Assembly (NCBI RefSeq): GCF_023053635.1
Contig: NC_086180.1
Location: forward strand, 88,203,447-88,267,446
DNA: 64,000 nucleotides
Origin: Elgaria multicarinata webbii
Taxonomy: Eukaryota > Chordata > Lepidosauria > Squamata > Anguidae
Direction: 5' to 3'
The position numbers and the translations under genes were made by a program. Positions within the stretch are counted from its first letter, which is position 1. Every line of letters starts with the position of its first letter. A model generated the notes under the pieces. It saw nothing but the letters and a program-made list of their open reading frames with translations, made no database searches and was not told the origin of the DNA. Shown one piece after another: positions 12,007 to 23,096 of the stretch.

Positions 12007-12501
12007 CTCTGCCGTGTAGAGGTCGTCGTGGAACCTTTCAGCATGGTAAGGTTTGACCCGAGGGCGGTGCTGAGCGTCTTGGCAACTTTGTACAGCTACA
12101 GATTTCTGGATGGATGCACAGAGAGTATCCATGCTGAACCAAAGGATGAAGGCCAAGACGAGCAAGAAGAGGACGCCGGCGAGGAGCACCAAGGAGCACT
12201 TGAACCAGCCACGGGCTGTCTATCCACTGCTAAAGCAACAATGATAAATCTTGAGAAGAAGGACCGGAAAGGAGAAGATGGCTGCCATGATGGAGATCGC
12301 CGAGACGAAGTAGCAGAGAGAAAGGTTGCTAGAGCTGCTTAAGCTCAGCTGCCCATTGTAGAGGACTTCCCCGTACAGGATGCATTTGCCGTCAAATTCC
12401 CCCTGGGTGACGGTGAGCGCGGAGGCACAAATGACCCCGCACAGGAGGGCGGTGGTGTTGAGCACCAGCTCCACCAGCCCGAAGGCCGACAGCTGCGCCA
12501 T
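12007..12501 (-). pseudogene. TMEM179B: TMEM179B retrocopy, 3'-truncated
   Basis: One continuous frame of 165 codons resembles transmembrane protein 179B, a four-pass membrane protein of unknown biochemical role. Matching features are the first membrane segment with ALLCGVICASALTVTQG (about residues 17-33), then GKCILYGEVLYNGQLSL, a second hydrophobic segment with SLCYFVSA, and later LCASIQKSV with RFHDDLYTAE near the end. The parent gene has several introns in vertebrates, but none interrupt this copy, so it is a retrocopy. It has one in-frame TAG at codon 94 (12220-12222) and lacks the last membrane segment and tail. Homology stops at GAG followed by gtgagt (12001-12006), a consensus splice donor, so the source may have been an incompletely spliced transcript. 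An L2-like LINE tail lies just downstream at 11676-11965. The low decay suggests a fairly recent insertion. No poly-A tail or target duplication was found. Confidence 0.8.
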
Positions 12502-12649
12502 CTTCCCGTCAGTTACATATACATTGAGAATTTAAAAAATTATTTTGATCTGTAGATTTTGCATTACCATCCTGGGAGGGAAGAAGTTAAGGAATTAACT
12601 CAGCTAGGTACATAACCATACTTCCTTCTGGGTACCCCATCAGCACAAG

Positions 12650-13125
12650 GGCTGCTTTCGGACAACACAATAGCCAATGGTTGGTTAATAGTTAACTCCA
12701 CAGTTGATTATAATCAACCGTGGTGTGGATTAAGGCCAGCGTCGAGTTGACTATTAGTCAATGCCCTCTCCCCTGCCCTCTCCCCACCCTCAGTCCTCCC
12801 CTGGTATCCCCATCAGTCATTGCGAGTTCTGCTGGTTGGACTAGAGTGGCAGCCACCACTTTGGTTGCTCTTGCCCGGTGACTCTGTAGTCACCAAAAAT
12901 AACCAACTGTGTCTGACGAAACAGTCAACACTGCCCAGCACGTGACACAATAACCAAATAATGAACTCTGCACAGTGTTGGTTATTTGCGTTGGTTATTT
13001 CAGCTGAATAACCAACTGTGGTATGAAAATGTCCCGACAGATGATGCAATAACAAACCATTGATTATTTAACCCACTGTTGATTATTTAACCCACCATTG
13101 GTTATCATGTCATCTGAAGCTAGTC
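12650..13125. mobile_element. Palindromic MITE-like element
   Basis: Left end 'ggctgctttcggacaacac…accaatggt' style; right end complementary ('accattggttatcatgtcat'). 'ggttatt' and 'gttgatta' motifs repeat throughout in both orientations. Probably related to the element at 10265. Confidence 0.55.
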
Positions 13126-13682
13126 AATGCTGATTATTTCTGTATTCTGACTAAAATATATTACATGAAAGGGAGAAGCAGTTAATGCTGTGTTTTTTTT
13201 TAATTCCTTTTACAAAACTAACTCAGTAAAGGGGCGAAACGTTCACATCTGGGGGGAAATAAAATTGGGGACAGTTTGACAATGTGTCAGTGAAGAACTT
13301 CTGTTCCTCTTGTAAACATTTGCCTTGGCACCTGTTGTGTTTGGACTAAATATAGGTGAACTGGTAGGATTCTATTTACTGCCACCATATGGTGCCTGTT
13401 GCAGAATGAGACAAAAATGGTTTTCTGAAACGGTTTCATTTTAGAGGTTCTTTGGCAACTCAGTTAGATAAGCACATATCTTAAGAGCAAGGACAGTTTG
13501 AAGTAAATGTTCATTATATGCTTTCTCTGAACATAGCATCCTATCCATTCATGCACCAGAATTTTGCTATACTGAAATTGAATTTAGTACAAATTTGATT
13601 AAGAATGCACCACTGAACTGTGCTTTCAAGTGTTGCCTGAGAAAAATATATAAAAGAACTAAGGGTTTCTTTAGATTACATG

Positions 13683-14035
13683 GAAATCGTGTTTGCTTAA
13701 TGGCGCTTTGCTTCCTGCTTCTCTTCTATAATTGTAATGAGCTGAATTACATGGGAGGAGAGGGGTGACCGCATGGTCCGTTGCAGAAAACTTCCCTGCT
13801 CATACACTTGAATGGGACAGTGCCCTCTAGTGGGTGTTTTGTAGTGCAACTTTAGCTGCACACAGTAGGAAATCCCAAGATATTTCAGAAGAATTCGGAT
13901 ATCCAAGGTTTTTTTTAAAAAAAAATGGAATAACCTGAGGAAGAAGCAGGCGACGTACAAGAGGCTTGCAACGTCATCAAAATCACCCGCAAACTTCCAT
14001 AAGTGGCCAGTCACGAGCATGCTATAAATCAATTG
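13683..14035. repeat. Unclassified repeat B, copy 1
   Basis: About 350 bp sharing order of motifs with 35238-35550 and 37617-37940: 'gaaatcgtgtttgctta' at one end and 'ggccagtcacgagcatgc…taaa' at the other. Confidence 0.6.
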
Positions 14036-14676
14036 TTTAAAGAAGCCTTAAGGGCTCATAGGTTTAACAAAACTATAGTGATATTGCCAGCCCCCAACTG
14101 AATTGCAGGGCAACCAATGCAAAGAAAAAGAACAGCAGACTAAGAAATTTTTAGGAGCACAATAATTGAGCACAATTATTTCCCCATTCTACATTTTGTC
14201 CCAGCTTTGCATTTGGAAGTGTTCAAACGGAAACCAGAAGGGGACTGTGTGTAACTCTTCTCTTCTCCTATGTGTATGCCAATAATTGGATATCTATTAA
14301 TAATAAATATCACATATTTCCAGTGTTAGTAATCAAGGCATTACAGTGCTAAAGAGTACAATAAGGATAGCATGGCCCTGTAGCACTAGGGTGACCATAT
14401 GAAAAGGAGGACAGGGCTCCTGTATCTTTAACAGTTGTATTGAAAAGGGAATTTCTGCAGGTGTCATTTGTATATATGGAGAACCTGGTGAAATTTCCTC
14501 TTCATCACAACAGTTAACTTATTAAATGCCCTCTTTTGTATCTGGCCTCTCTAGTATAGCTCCTGCAGCTTTAACTGTTGTGATGAAGAGGGAATTTCAC
14601 CAGGTTTTCCATATATACAAATGACACCTGCTGAAATTCCCTTTTCTATGCAACTGTTAAAGATACAGGAGCCCTG

Positions 14677-15429
14677 TGCCACGACACAGGCTCTGACCAC
14701 CAGGCCTGGCCACAGCTACTCCCTGCTCAAGCTAAGCACCACCGCTTGATATGCCTGAGGCGAGGGGCAAATACCGCTTTCCTCCAAACTATGTGGAGAA
14801 AGGGGTTAAATGGAGAATACTAAGAGTTCTCCATTTATAATATAGATATAGATATATAGATATAGATATATAACACTATGAGTTATATGTGCTAAGGTGA
14901 ATTATTGTTATTGTTAGAGTGGGTGCTAAATCTATAAACTTCAGATAATATATGCCAAACAGACACATGGGATTTTTGTGGTAATTAAAGACAAAATAAT
15001 TAAAATTTATTTTAAAAGTTCACAAGCTTTGTTTCAAAATAAAACATTTAAAAACCTTTTTGAAACCTTTCATCCAATCCTTCCACCCATTCACATATGC
15101 GCTTTCCTTTCTCTCACACAAGCACTCTTGACCTTTTTTATTGTCAGTATTGTTTAATATACATTAGCTATGTGCACACCACACTCCAAAGACACCACTC
15201 TCTACTCTGAACCTCAAATTCTCCAGACCCAAGTACTCTAAACCCCAAGAGCTAATGCACAGAGAGCCCTAAGAGTACCCAAAAGTCTCCCTCAATCCCC
15301 TCCGTCCTTCCCTTATTTATCACTCCTCCCCCTCCCCAGACATTCTAACTCCGCCCACTCAGGCCAACGTTCTAAAAACCAAACTGCAGACATACATTTG
15401 GGAACTGATTTGTGGGGTGTAACGCCACA
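14677..15429. mobile_element. Solo LTR inside the hAT element
   Basis: 753 bp, begins TGCCACGACA and ends CGCCACA (TG…CA), flanked by an exact 5-bp duplication CCCTG (14672-14676 and 15430-15434). Removing it restores the hAT right end. No internal retroviral sequence remains, so it is the product of LTR-LTR recombination, a fossil. Orientation and family are not determined; it shares an A/T-rich central motif with the solo LTR at 32674. Confidence 0.85.
14838..14872 (+). repeat. (TAGATA)n short tandem repeat
   Basis: Repeats of ATATAGAT inside the solo LTR at 14677-15429. Confidence 0.8.
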
Positions 15430-15859
15430 CCCTGTCCTCCTTTTCATATGGTCACCCTATGTAGCACCATATCAGCCAATAGTAATATAGCAATATGCAA
15501 TCTACAATCCCCTTTCTCTTTCTCTCAAGGAAATGGCAAGACTTTGGCTTGAAATGGGCGGGAGCGGCAGAGGGGTGGAGTGTACCATACAAAAATTCCC
15601 AACCCCAAAACTGCTCTTTGCCCCATGTGGAAAAACATATGGGAACAGAGGGCTATATTTCCAATTGGGGGAAATTGCAGCTTGTAGAGAGGGCAATTTT
15701 CAGTGGGAAAATGTTTCAAGGGGAAAAGGTTAAACCTCTCCCCCACCCAACAGTTGGAGTTTTGGTATGAATCAGCCCCTCACACACACAAAACCAATTT
15801 CTAAAAGATAAAGCCACCACAAATTCTGCCACAGTTGAAGCCAATGCCCAAATTAAAGC

Positions 15860-15926
15860 TGCAATCCTATATATACTTACCTGAGAGTAAGCCACATCGA
15901 ACTTAATGGGGTTTACTTCTGAAGAA
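15860..15926. repeat. 'ttactcagaagtaag' palindromic repeat
   Basis: 'gctgcaatcctatatatact', 'gagagtaagccacatcgaac', 'gtttacttctgaagaa'. Confidence 0.65.
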
Positions 15927-15937
15927 ATATTACTATT

Positions 15938-16001
15938 ATTATTTATTACATTTATATACCACCCCATAGCCAAAGCTCTCTGGGCGGTTTACAAAAGTTA
16001 A
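15938..16001 (-). mobile_element. L2-like LINE tail
   Basis: Terminal block 'catagccaaagctctctggg' on the minus strand. Confidence 0.8.
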
Positions 16002-16954
16002 TGTATGAACAGAATTGCACTGTTCACTATGTTTTGTGATACCCACACCCAATAAATACATACTCAGAAAGAGACCTTTTCCAAGCGAATATTTGAATAC
16101 ATAATGAACACATCATTGATAATATATTCCCCGTTGTTCTTCTCTGCATTACAATTTGAAAAGTATATTGATGGCAACATTTTTTATTAAATGCTTGCCT
16201 ATAATAAATTTGGTCAAGCCAATGAGAAATACATATTGTTGTTTTTATCAGAAATAATAAAATGTCTTCAACTATAAGAAACTGATCAAACCTTGAGTGA
16301 TAAAAAATCTTCAAGTTCTTTGCAGAAATGAGTTACGAATCTTGAAAGGTCAGCTATAAATATCTCTCTCTAATACCATCGTGGCTTAGAACAGCTTCAT
16401 AATGAGTACACTCCTGGTCTGTCAAGATTTTCTTTTCATAGGTATCACAAATTAGTAGTATCTTAACGTATTAATTTCATTTCTCCAAGTACTTCCTTCT
16501 TCTGTGTTGTTACTTATCTGACTGAAAGCAGAAGACTGGATTTTCAGCACTTTCATAGCAATTTTCCAAACACATCAAATCAATACAATATCTAGACTAA
16601 ATTAAATAACAGGGTTCATTATATGCAGTATAAAACACAGGCTTTTAAAAAAAAGGAGAGAAAGAAAAGAAAGGAAAATTCCTTACAATAGCATAACATC
16701 TAAACATGTTTACAGTAGTAGTAGTAGTAGTAGCAGTAATATAACATCATATTACTACATTGATTCATTATTCTGCCTGAGGAGGCAGAGCAGCAAATGG
16801 TGCCTACCCCCCAGCCCTGCCAAGTCAAGGTTCTGAGTATCCAAGTACATCGCACTAACAAGAAATACAATAACAATAAAACATTAAATAACTAACAATT
16901 TCATGACACCCAATTTCATGAAGGTAACCACTTCACTCTGCCTATTCTGTTCCT

Positions 16955-17319
16955 GGGGGAATCCGCACGTCGTTCTGAGATCACTTCTAAGCGACCCCAG
17001 TGTGGCGTGAAAGCGAGCGTGTAACTTGCCTTTTGAAGAGCCGACGAAGAGACGTCCTTCCCGCTGCCGCCGCCACCCAACTCCCTCCTCGCCGGCTGGG
17101 ACGGAAAGCTCGGGGGAAGAAGGCGGGGTGGAGAGCTTCTTCTGCTCTCAACCCCGCCTTCTTCAGCCGAGCTCTACTCGCCGCTCGGCGAGGAGGTCTG
17201 CGGGTGGCGGCGGGAAGGATGTTTCTTCGTCGGCTCTTCAAAAGGCAAGTTACACGCTCGCTTTCACGCCACACTGGGGTCGCTTAGAAGCGATCTCAGA
17301 ACAACGTGCGGATTCCCCC
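16955..17319. mobile_element. GC-rich palindromic MITE
   Basis: About 365 bp with inverted arms of about 125 bp that are roughly 96% identical, beginning GGGGGAATCCGCACG. The centre is very GC- and CpG-rich. Because the arms mirror each other, the same short frame (MWRESERVTCLL) appears on both strands; this is a by-product. Target duplication unclear. No transposase. Confidence 0.8.
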
Positions 17320-17887
17320 CCTGCCTATCTCTAACAAACCACAACCATAATTGCTTAAAAGGAAGAATGGTGTCATGACTGCCAAAGTCACCTAGAAATC
17401 AAGTAGTGCCACAGAAGAAGCGACACAGAGGTCAAACTTAGACCTAGGCCGGATCTACAGTAGTCTTATAACGTTGCTAGTGTCCCTTTCTAACGTGGTT
17501 CTCTGTATTGTTTCTCTGTATCACGGGACACACTAGCGTGACTTACGTTTAGCTGCGACAGAACTTCAGGGCACATTGTTCAATCCTTCCGTTGTTCTCC
17601 CTCTTCTGTGAGAGCTGCTGGGTTTGCTCCGCCCACTGCCTGCCTCATTCCTAGCTGGAAGGGTAATAGTCATAAGCACACATAAACCTGCTCCCAAAAT
17701 ATCTTAACATAAGTCCCAGGGAATTGCCTGAATGCATAGGAGCCAGCCACTTTGCTGAAGCTAAGCAGGGCTGGGTCTGGTCAGAGTTTGGATGGGAGAC
17801 GAAATTGAAAAGTTTTAGCAGCAGCCCCATTTAAGCCCCGCTGGTCATGAGTTTTGGACTTTGGACCCTTGTTAATTTTCCTGCACG

Positions 17888-18102
17888 GAGCTACAGCGAT
17901 CCTTTGAGCGCTCCTCAGCTCCTTTGCAAAGAGGGGGGAAATGTTAAAAAGAAATCATAAAAAATCAACCGATGACCCAATTTGATTCAAATTTGGTATT
18001 TGAATTACTGTGCCAATTTTGGTGTCTTTATCTATAAAGCTTACGCAGATGTAAGCATTTGTTTAAAATCCTACTCCTGCGCCCACAGCAGCGGCTCGGG
18101 CA
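17888..18102 (+). repeat. Unclassified repeat A, copy 2, left half
   Basis: Matches 2152-2400: both contain 'tgccaattttggtgtcttta' and the segment leading to 'cagatgtaa'. It is interrupted by the gypsy element and resumes at 22622. Confidence 0.75.
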
Positions 18103-18352
18103 TGTATCAATAGGTAGAACTAAGTGAGACACACAGGAAGTTAGATGGAAGAGGAAGTCAGGGACACAGACTTTGATTGAAGGAATACTCGCCCAATCAG
18201 GAGGTGACACAGCAGTCAGTGACTCAGCACTCTCAGGAGTCAATCAGGGCTGGAGAGAAGTTAGTTAGAAGCTATGTTTGTTTGAGGCAATAAAAGTTTT
18301 ATTTTTATATAATACTGCATTCCTCATTTGCAACAAACCTATCTTTGAAACG
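18103..18352 (+). repeat. 5' LTR of the gypsy element
   Basis: 250 bp beginning TGTATCAATAGG. It contains AATAAAAG near its 3' part, a likely polyadenylation signal, and is about 98% identical to the copy at 22372-22621. Confidence 0.93.
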
Positions 18353-18370
18353 TGGTGTCAGAAGTCCAAC
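18353..18370 (+). other. Primer-binding site of the gypsy element
   Basis: TGGTGTCAGAAGT begins directly after the 5' LTR, in the place and style of a tRNA primer-binding site in vertebrate Ty3/gypsy elements. The tRNA was not identified. Confidence 0.65.
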
Positions 18371-21300
18371 AGGACCCATTTACAACAACAACAAAAAACA
18401 GCTTGAGATTTTGGATTATGGAGCGAGGTTTGAAAGCCCCCCCATCACTGGATTTCACTGGGCCTAATCTGGCTCAAGCTTGGCAGAACTGGAAAGAGGA
18501 GTTTGAATTGTACCTGGATCTTGCCTTCACAAAAGAGGAAGAAAAGCAAAAGGTAAAGTTATTATATTATCTGATTGGAGAAAAGGGGCGAGAGATATGC
18601 AAAACTCTTGGGTTTAGTACAACTTCTACTCTGCAACAGCTAGTAAAAGGGCTGGATGATTACTGCATACCTAAACAAAATGAAACAATGGAACGATATC
18701 AATTCTTTATGAGGCAGCGGGGGTCTGAAGAGAGACTGGATGCTTATGTTACTGCACTAAGGACTTTGGCAACAACCTGTAATTTTGGGGCTATCACAGA
18801 CTCCCTCATCAGAGACAGAATTGTCTGTGCGGCCACAGACCAACATCTCCGTGAGAGGCTGTTGCGGGAGCCAGATTTAACACTGACTTGTTGTTTGGAG
18901 ATTGCTAGGGCAGCTGAAGCTACTAAAGAGAGGCTTAGGACATTAGAAGGCACCCATGAGGTGCAGGTGCATGCAGTCCAACACCAGTCAAGTCAGTATA
19001 ATGAGCAGGGCCGGCAGCCTCAGAGACGACTGCCTAAAATACAGTGTATGTTCTGTGGGAAACAACACGAAAAGAGAAAAGAAAGGTGCCCAGCATATGG
19101 ACAGAAGTGTAAAGGTTGTGGCAAACCCAACCATTTCCAAAGTCAGTGCAAGAGTGAGAAGAAACCTAATAGGCTGGCTGTGAGAACAATACAGAATGAA
19201 AGCCATGAGTCTGAAAACTGTGAGGATGTTTTAAGCCTCACTTTGGGTCCAGTGAATCATGATGTCCACATAGTGGGGAATACAGGGAAGAAGGTAACCT
19301 ACCCCACCGCATTGTTTGCCACTATGTTGTTGAACAAACACCCAGTTCATTTCCAACTGGATTGTGGAGCCACCTGCAATGTGCTGCCATTAGCTCTAAT
19401 AGACAAGAAAACAGATCTGGAACCATGTGGCCAATTGCTCATTATGTACAATAGCAGTACCCTGAAACCTGTGGGGAAGTGCAGGCTAAAGATTCGCAAT
19501 CCAAAGAATAATAGACTATCGCTTAGAGTTCATCATCGTGGAAGGGAATGCCCACAGACCACTGCTAGGAAGCAAAGCAGTCCAAGCTATGCGATTGATT
19601 CACGTGCAACATAAGAACATCCTGAATGCTGTACAAGCCAGTGAGCAGAACCAGTCCAGGATTTGGACTATGGAGAAAATACTGAAAGATTTTGGGGATG
19701 TTTTTGAAGGGGAAGGACATTTGGCAGGGAAATTGAAACTTGAGGTAGATCCTTCAGTAGAACCAGTAAAGATCCCTAAAAGGAGAGTTCCTATGGCACT
19801 GGCAGAACCACTGAAGAAGGAACTAGCAAGCCTTCAAAGCAAAGGCATAATTGCTCCAGTAGAGACTAGCACAGAATGCATCAGCAGCTTGGTCATTGTA
19901 CGGAAACCCTCTGGAAAACTCCGTATTTGTATTGACCCTAAACCTTTAAATAAGGCATTAAAACGCAGTCATTATCCCCTGCCAACCATTGACGATGTTC
20001 TATGTGACCTATCACGAGCCAAGGTTTTTTCAGTGTTTGATGTGAAAAATGGATTTTGGCACATAGAACTGGACAAGGAATCTAGCTACCTGACCACATT
20101 TGCAACCCCTTTTGGCAGAAACCGCTGGTTACGAATGCCAATGGGCATCAGCCCTGCCCCAGAAGTGTTTCAACGCAGGTTGAATCAAGAGCTAGAGAAC
20201 ATCCCAGGCCTGAAGATAATCGCAGATGATATCCTAATTGTGGGAGAAGGAGATACGATAATAGAAGTAACAAGGGATCATGACAAAAAGTTGTGCCATT
20301 TTCTGGAGAGGTGCAGAGAGAGGAACATCAAATTGAATCAGGATAAGGCCAGATTAAGACTGAAAGAAGTACCTTACATTGGCCACCTGCTGACTGCAGA
20401 TGGGTTGAAGGTGGACCCTGGAAAAGTTAAGGCAATCCAAGAGATGCCACGACCCGAGGATGTGAAAGGTGTGCAACGATTCTTAGGCATGGTAAACTAC
20501 CTGGCGAAGTTTTGTAAAGGGTTAGCAGCTGACTGTGAGCCACTCAGACAGTTGACACACAAAGAAGTAGAATGGGAATGATCAGAGAGTCATCAGCAAG
20601 CATTTCATAAAATTAAGGATACTATATCCAAGACCCCTGTACTGAAGTACTACAGCCCAGGAGAACAGCTAGTCCTACAATGTGATGCCTCACAAAAGGG
20701 GCTTGGAGCGGCCCTTTTACAAAAACAACAACCAATTGCTTTTGCCAGTAGAGCACTGTCAGAAACAGAGAGAGGTTATGCACAAATTGAAAAAGAACTG
20801 TTAGCTGTCCTTTTTGGGATGGAACACTTCCACCAGCTCACTTTTGGACAGACAGTACATGTCCAATCTGACCACAAGCCACTGGAAACCATTGTGCGGA
20901 AACCATTATTGAGTGCCCCAAAGAGGCTTCAAAGGATGTTGATGAGATTGCAGAAGTATGATGTACAGATCCAATATCATCCAGGCAAGCACCTGGTAAT
21001 GGCAGACACATTAAGCAGAGCATATCTCTCAGAGCCCAGTGAAGATGGTTCAGTTGAAAAGGACATAGAGTCAATAAATATGCTGCAATATCTACCCATT
21101 TCATGGCCACGCCTACAAGCAATACAGGAAGGCAAAGAGCAGGTAGTTAAACGCATTGTCCTGGATGGTTGGCCAGAGACCAAACATCAGCTACCAGTGG
21201 AAGCTACACCCTATTTCTCAATGAGAGAGGAGCTCAGTGTGCAAGATGGAATTCTCTTTAGGGCAAACAGAGCTATCATCCCAGAGGCAATGCGCTTGGA

Positions 21301-22305
21301 CATAATGAAAAGGATACACTCCTCACATATGGGAATTGAGAGCTGTCTGAGGAGAGTGAGAGAATGCGTATATTGGCCTGGCATGAATGATCAGCTGAAA
21401 ACTTACATGGCACAATGTGAGATCTGCAATTCTCTAGGTGACAGACAGCAAAAAGAAACACTCCACCCACATGAGATTCCAAGGAGGCCTTGGGAAAAGG
21501 TAGGAGTAGACTTATTCAAGTTGCAAGACAAAGACTACCTCATAACGGTGGACTGCTATTGCAATTTCTGGGAGATAGACTCCTTGCTAGATACCCGATC
21601 TCGAACAATTATCAGAAAGCTTAAAGGACACTTTGCCCGTTATGGAATACTCGATGTTTTATTTTCAGACAATGGCCCTCAGTTTGTGTCTGAAGAATTT
21701 AGGGCCTTCAGAGCACAGTGGGAATTTGGTCATCAGACATCGTCACCGGCCTATCCCCAGAGCAATGGGAAAGCTGAGTCAGCTGTCAAGACAGCAAAGC
21801 GTATTTTGGTCAAAGCCAAGAAAGCTGGGACAGATCCATATCTAGCTGTCTTAGACCACAGGAACACCCCATCACAAGGCTTGGATGCGAGTCCAGCTCA
21901 GAGTCTCATGGGTCGAAGAACTAAGACCTTACTTCCAATGCGAGGAAATTTGCTGCAGCCAGAAATCCATAACAAACGAGCTGACTCTATAGCAGAACAA
22001 AAATCTAGACAGGCCCATTATTATAATAAGTCGGCCAAAGATCTAAATAGTGCAGAACCACAACCAAGAACAGCAATTCCAGGAGGAGAGAGCACCCACT
22101 TCACAGTCTGGCCTCCAGGCAAGAGGTCATTCGGAATCCCCTGCCAGAGAGACTGGGGAGATAGTTGAAATGTCCTCACATCCTAGGGATACCCATGATA
22201 CCGCTTATCACCCCAGAGAAACTACATCTCCTATAGCAAAACAAGTAAGAACTCGAGCAGGTCGCCTGGTACAGAAGCCACACCATCTACAAGACTATGT
22301 TTAAC
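18355..22305 (+). pseudogene. Gypsy gag-pol coding region (fossil)
   Basis: Parts in order, with rough positions: gag from about 18.4 kb, ending in two CCHC-like zinc knuckles (about 19.05-19.15 kb); a retropepsin-like protease with LDCGATCNVLPL (about 19.35 kb); reverse transcriptase with KPSGKLRICIDP and the catalytic ADDILIVG block (about 19.8-20.5 kb); RNase H (about 20.65-21.0 kb) with DASQKGLGAAL; and integrase with an HHCC-type zinc region and DDE core, including DNGPQF (about 21.25-22.1 kb). No envelope gene is seen. The region is broken, with about two or three interruptions, and is treated as a fossil. Confidence 0.9.
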
Positions 22306-22353
22306 TTTTGGGGGGGGGGGGGGTAAATGGGAGTTGTAATGTATTGTTGGTTA

Positions 22354-22371
22354 AAATAAAAAAAGGAAAGA
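22354..22371 (+). other. Polypurine tract of the gypsy element
   Basis: AAAATAAAAAAAGGAAAGA immediately precedes the 3' LTR, the expected place of the plus-strand primer. A run of about 14 G lies slightly upstream near 22309-22322. Confidence 0.7.
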
Positions 22372-22621
22372 TGTATCAATAGGTAGAACTAAGTGAGACA
22401 CACAGGAAGTTAGATGGAAGAGGAAGTCAGGGACACAGACTTTGATTGAAGGAATACTCGCCCAATCAGGAGGTGACACAGCAGTCAGTGACTCAGCACT
22501 CTCAGGAGTCAGTCAGGGCTGGAGAGAAGTTCGTTAGAAGCTATGTTTGTTTGAGGCAATAAAAGTTTTATTTTTATATAATACTGCATTCCTCATTTGC
22601 AACAAAGCTATCTTTGAAACA
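22372..22621 (+). repeat. 3' LTR of the gypsy element
   Basis: 250 bp, about 98% identical to the 5' LTR; begins TG and ends CA. Followed by gggcg, the likely target duplication. Confidence 0.93.
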
Positions 22622-22757
22622 GGGCGAATCTTTTGCAAAAGGAGCACAATTAAGGCTGGATGCATGGGACTACTTCATAATCAAAGCAGATTCTAAGGTG
22701 GAAAACTTCTGAGTCCTTTGCATGCAATTGTCAGTGATTGCACAATATAACACTGGT
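22622..22757 (+). repeat. Unclassified repeat A, copy 2, right half
   Basis: Matches 2410-2562, sharing 'gaaaacttctgagtcctttg' and ending near 'ctggtgtgat'. It continues the copy split by the gypsy insertion. Confidence 0.75.
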
Positions 22758-23039
22758 GTGATTTATGTGCTGTAGCAGATAAGATAGCAAACAGGGCGAA
22801 GGAAGGAGAACAGGAAGTGGGCAGAGCAAACCCAGCAGCTCTGAGAAAGGGAGAGGAAAATTACCGGTAGAACGAGGCACATGAATCTGTAGCCACGCTG
22901 GAACTATGAAATAGAACCTGTAAGTATGACTCATTTACAACGTTGGAGACCCAGGGTCACGTGACGCTGTGCGTCACAGTAACTCAATCAAAACGTTAGA
23001 ATAACACCAGTGTAGATTCCCACCTAGCCAGTATAATTA

Positions 23040-23096
23040 ATTGTGAGGGATGATAAAAGTTGTAGGCCAAAAACATCTGCAGGGCTACAAGTTGCC
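23040..23096. mobile_element. Half copy of the 'ctccagatgtt' MITE
   Basis: 'gatgataaaagttgtaggcc' then 'aaaaacatctgcagggctac'. Similar half copies lie at 29755-29805 and 42638-42668. Confidence 0.55.

Larger units (their letters stand above)
14387..15459. mobile_element. Non-autonomous hAT element, split by a solo LTR
   Basis: Terminal inverted repeats of about 30 bp (TAGGGTGACCATATGAAAAG at the left, its complement at the right). Flanked by a perfect 8-bp target duplication, TGTAGCAC, at 14379-14386 and 15460-15467; eight bases is the hAT hallmark. The left third is itself a large internal inverted repeat (about 14404-14517 against 14566-14676). No transposase is present. Nearly all of the interior from 14677 to 15429 is a later solo LTR. 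Confidence 0.92.
18103..22621 (+). mobile_element. Ty3/gypsy LTR retrotransposon fossil with both LTRs
   Basis: A 4.5-kb element with 250-bp direct LTRs, a primer-binding site just inside the 5' LTR and a purine tract just before the 3' LTR. The parts run in the Ty3/gypsy order gag, protease, reverse transcriptase, RNase H, integrase. The LTRs differ at about four of 250 positions, so the insertion is young. The flanking five bases, gggca and gggcg, look like a target-site duplication with one later change. The coding region is broken, with about two or three interruptions. It was inserted into an older repeat whose two halves flank it (17888-18102 and 22622-22757). The integrase and zinc-knuckle style resemble the Mag-like clade often annotated as K02A2.6-like in reptiles; the clade call is tentative. 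Confidence 0.93.

Noticed and set aside
16987-17334. Near-identical 95-residue frames on opposite strands
   Set aside because: A direct result of the palindrome; not a conserved gene.
18103-22621. Envelope gene or retrovirus
   Set aside because: The element has the Ty3/gypsy order and nothing envelope-like between integrase and the 3' LTR.
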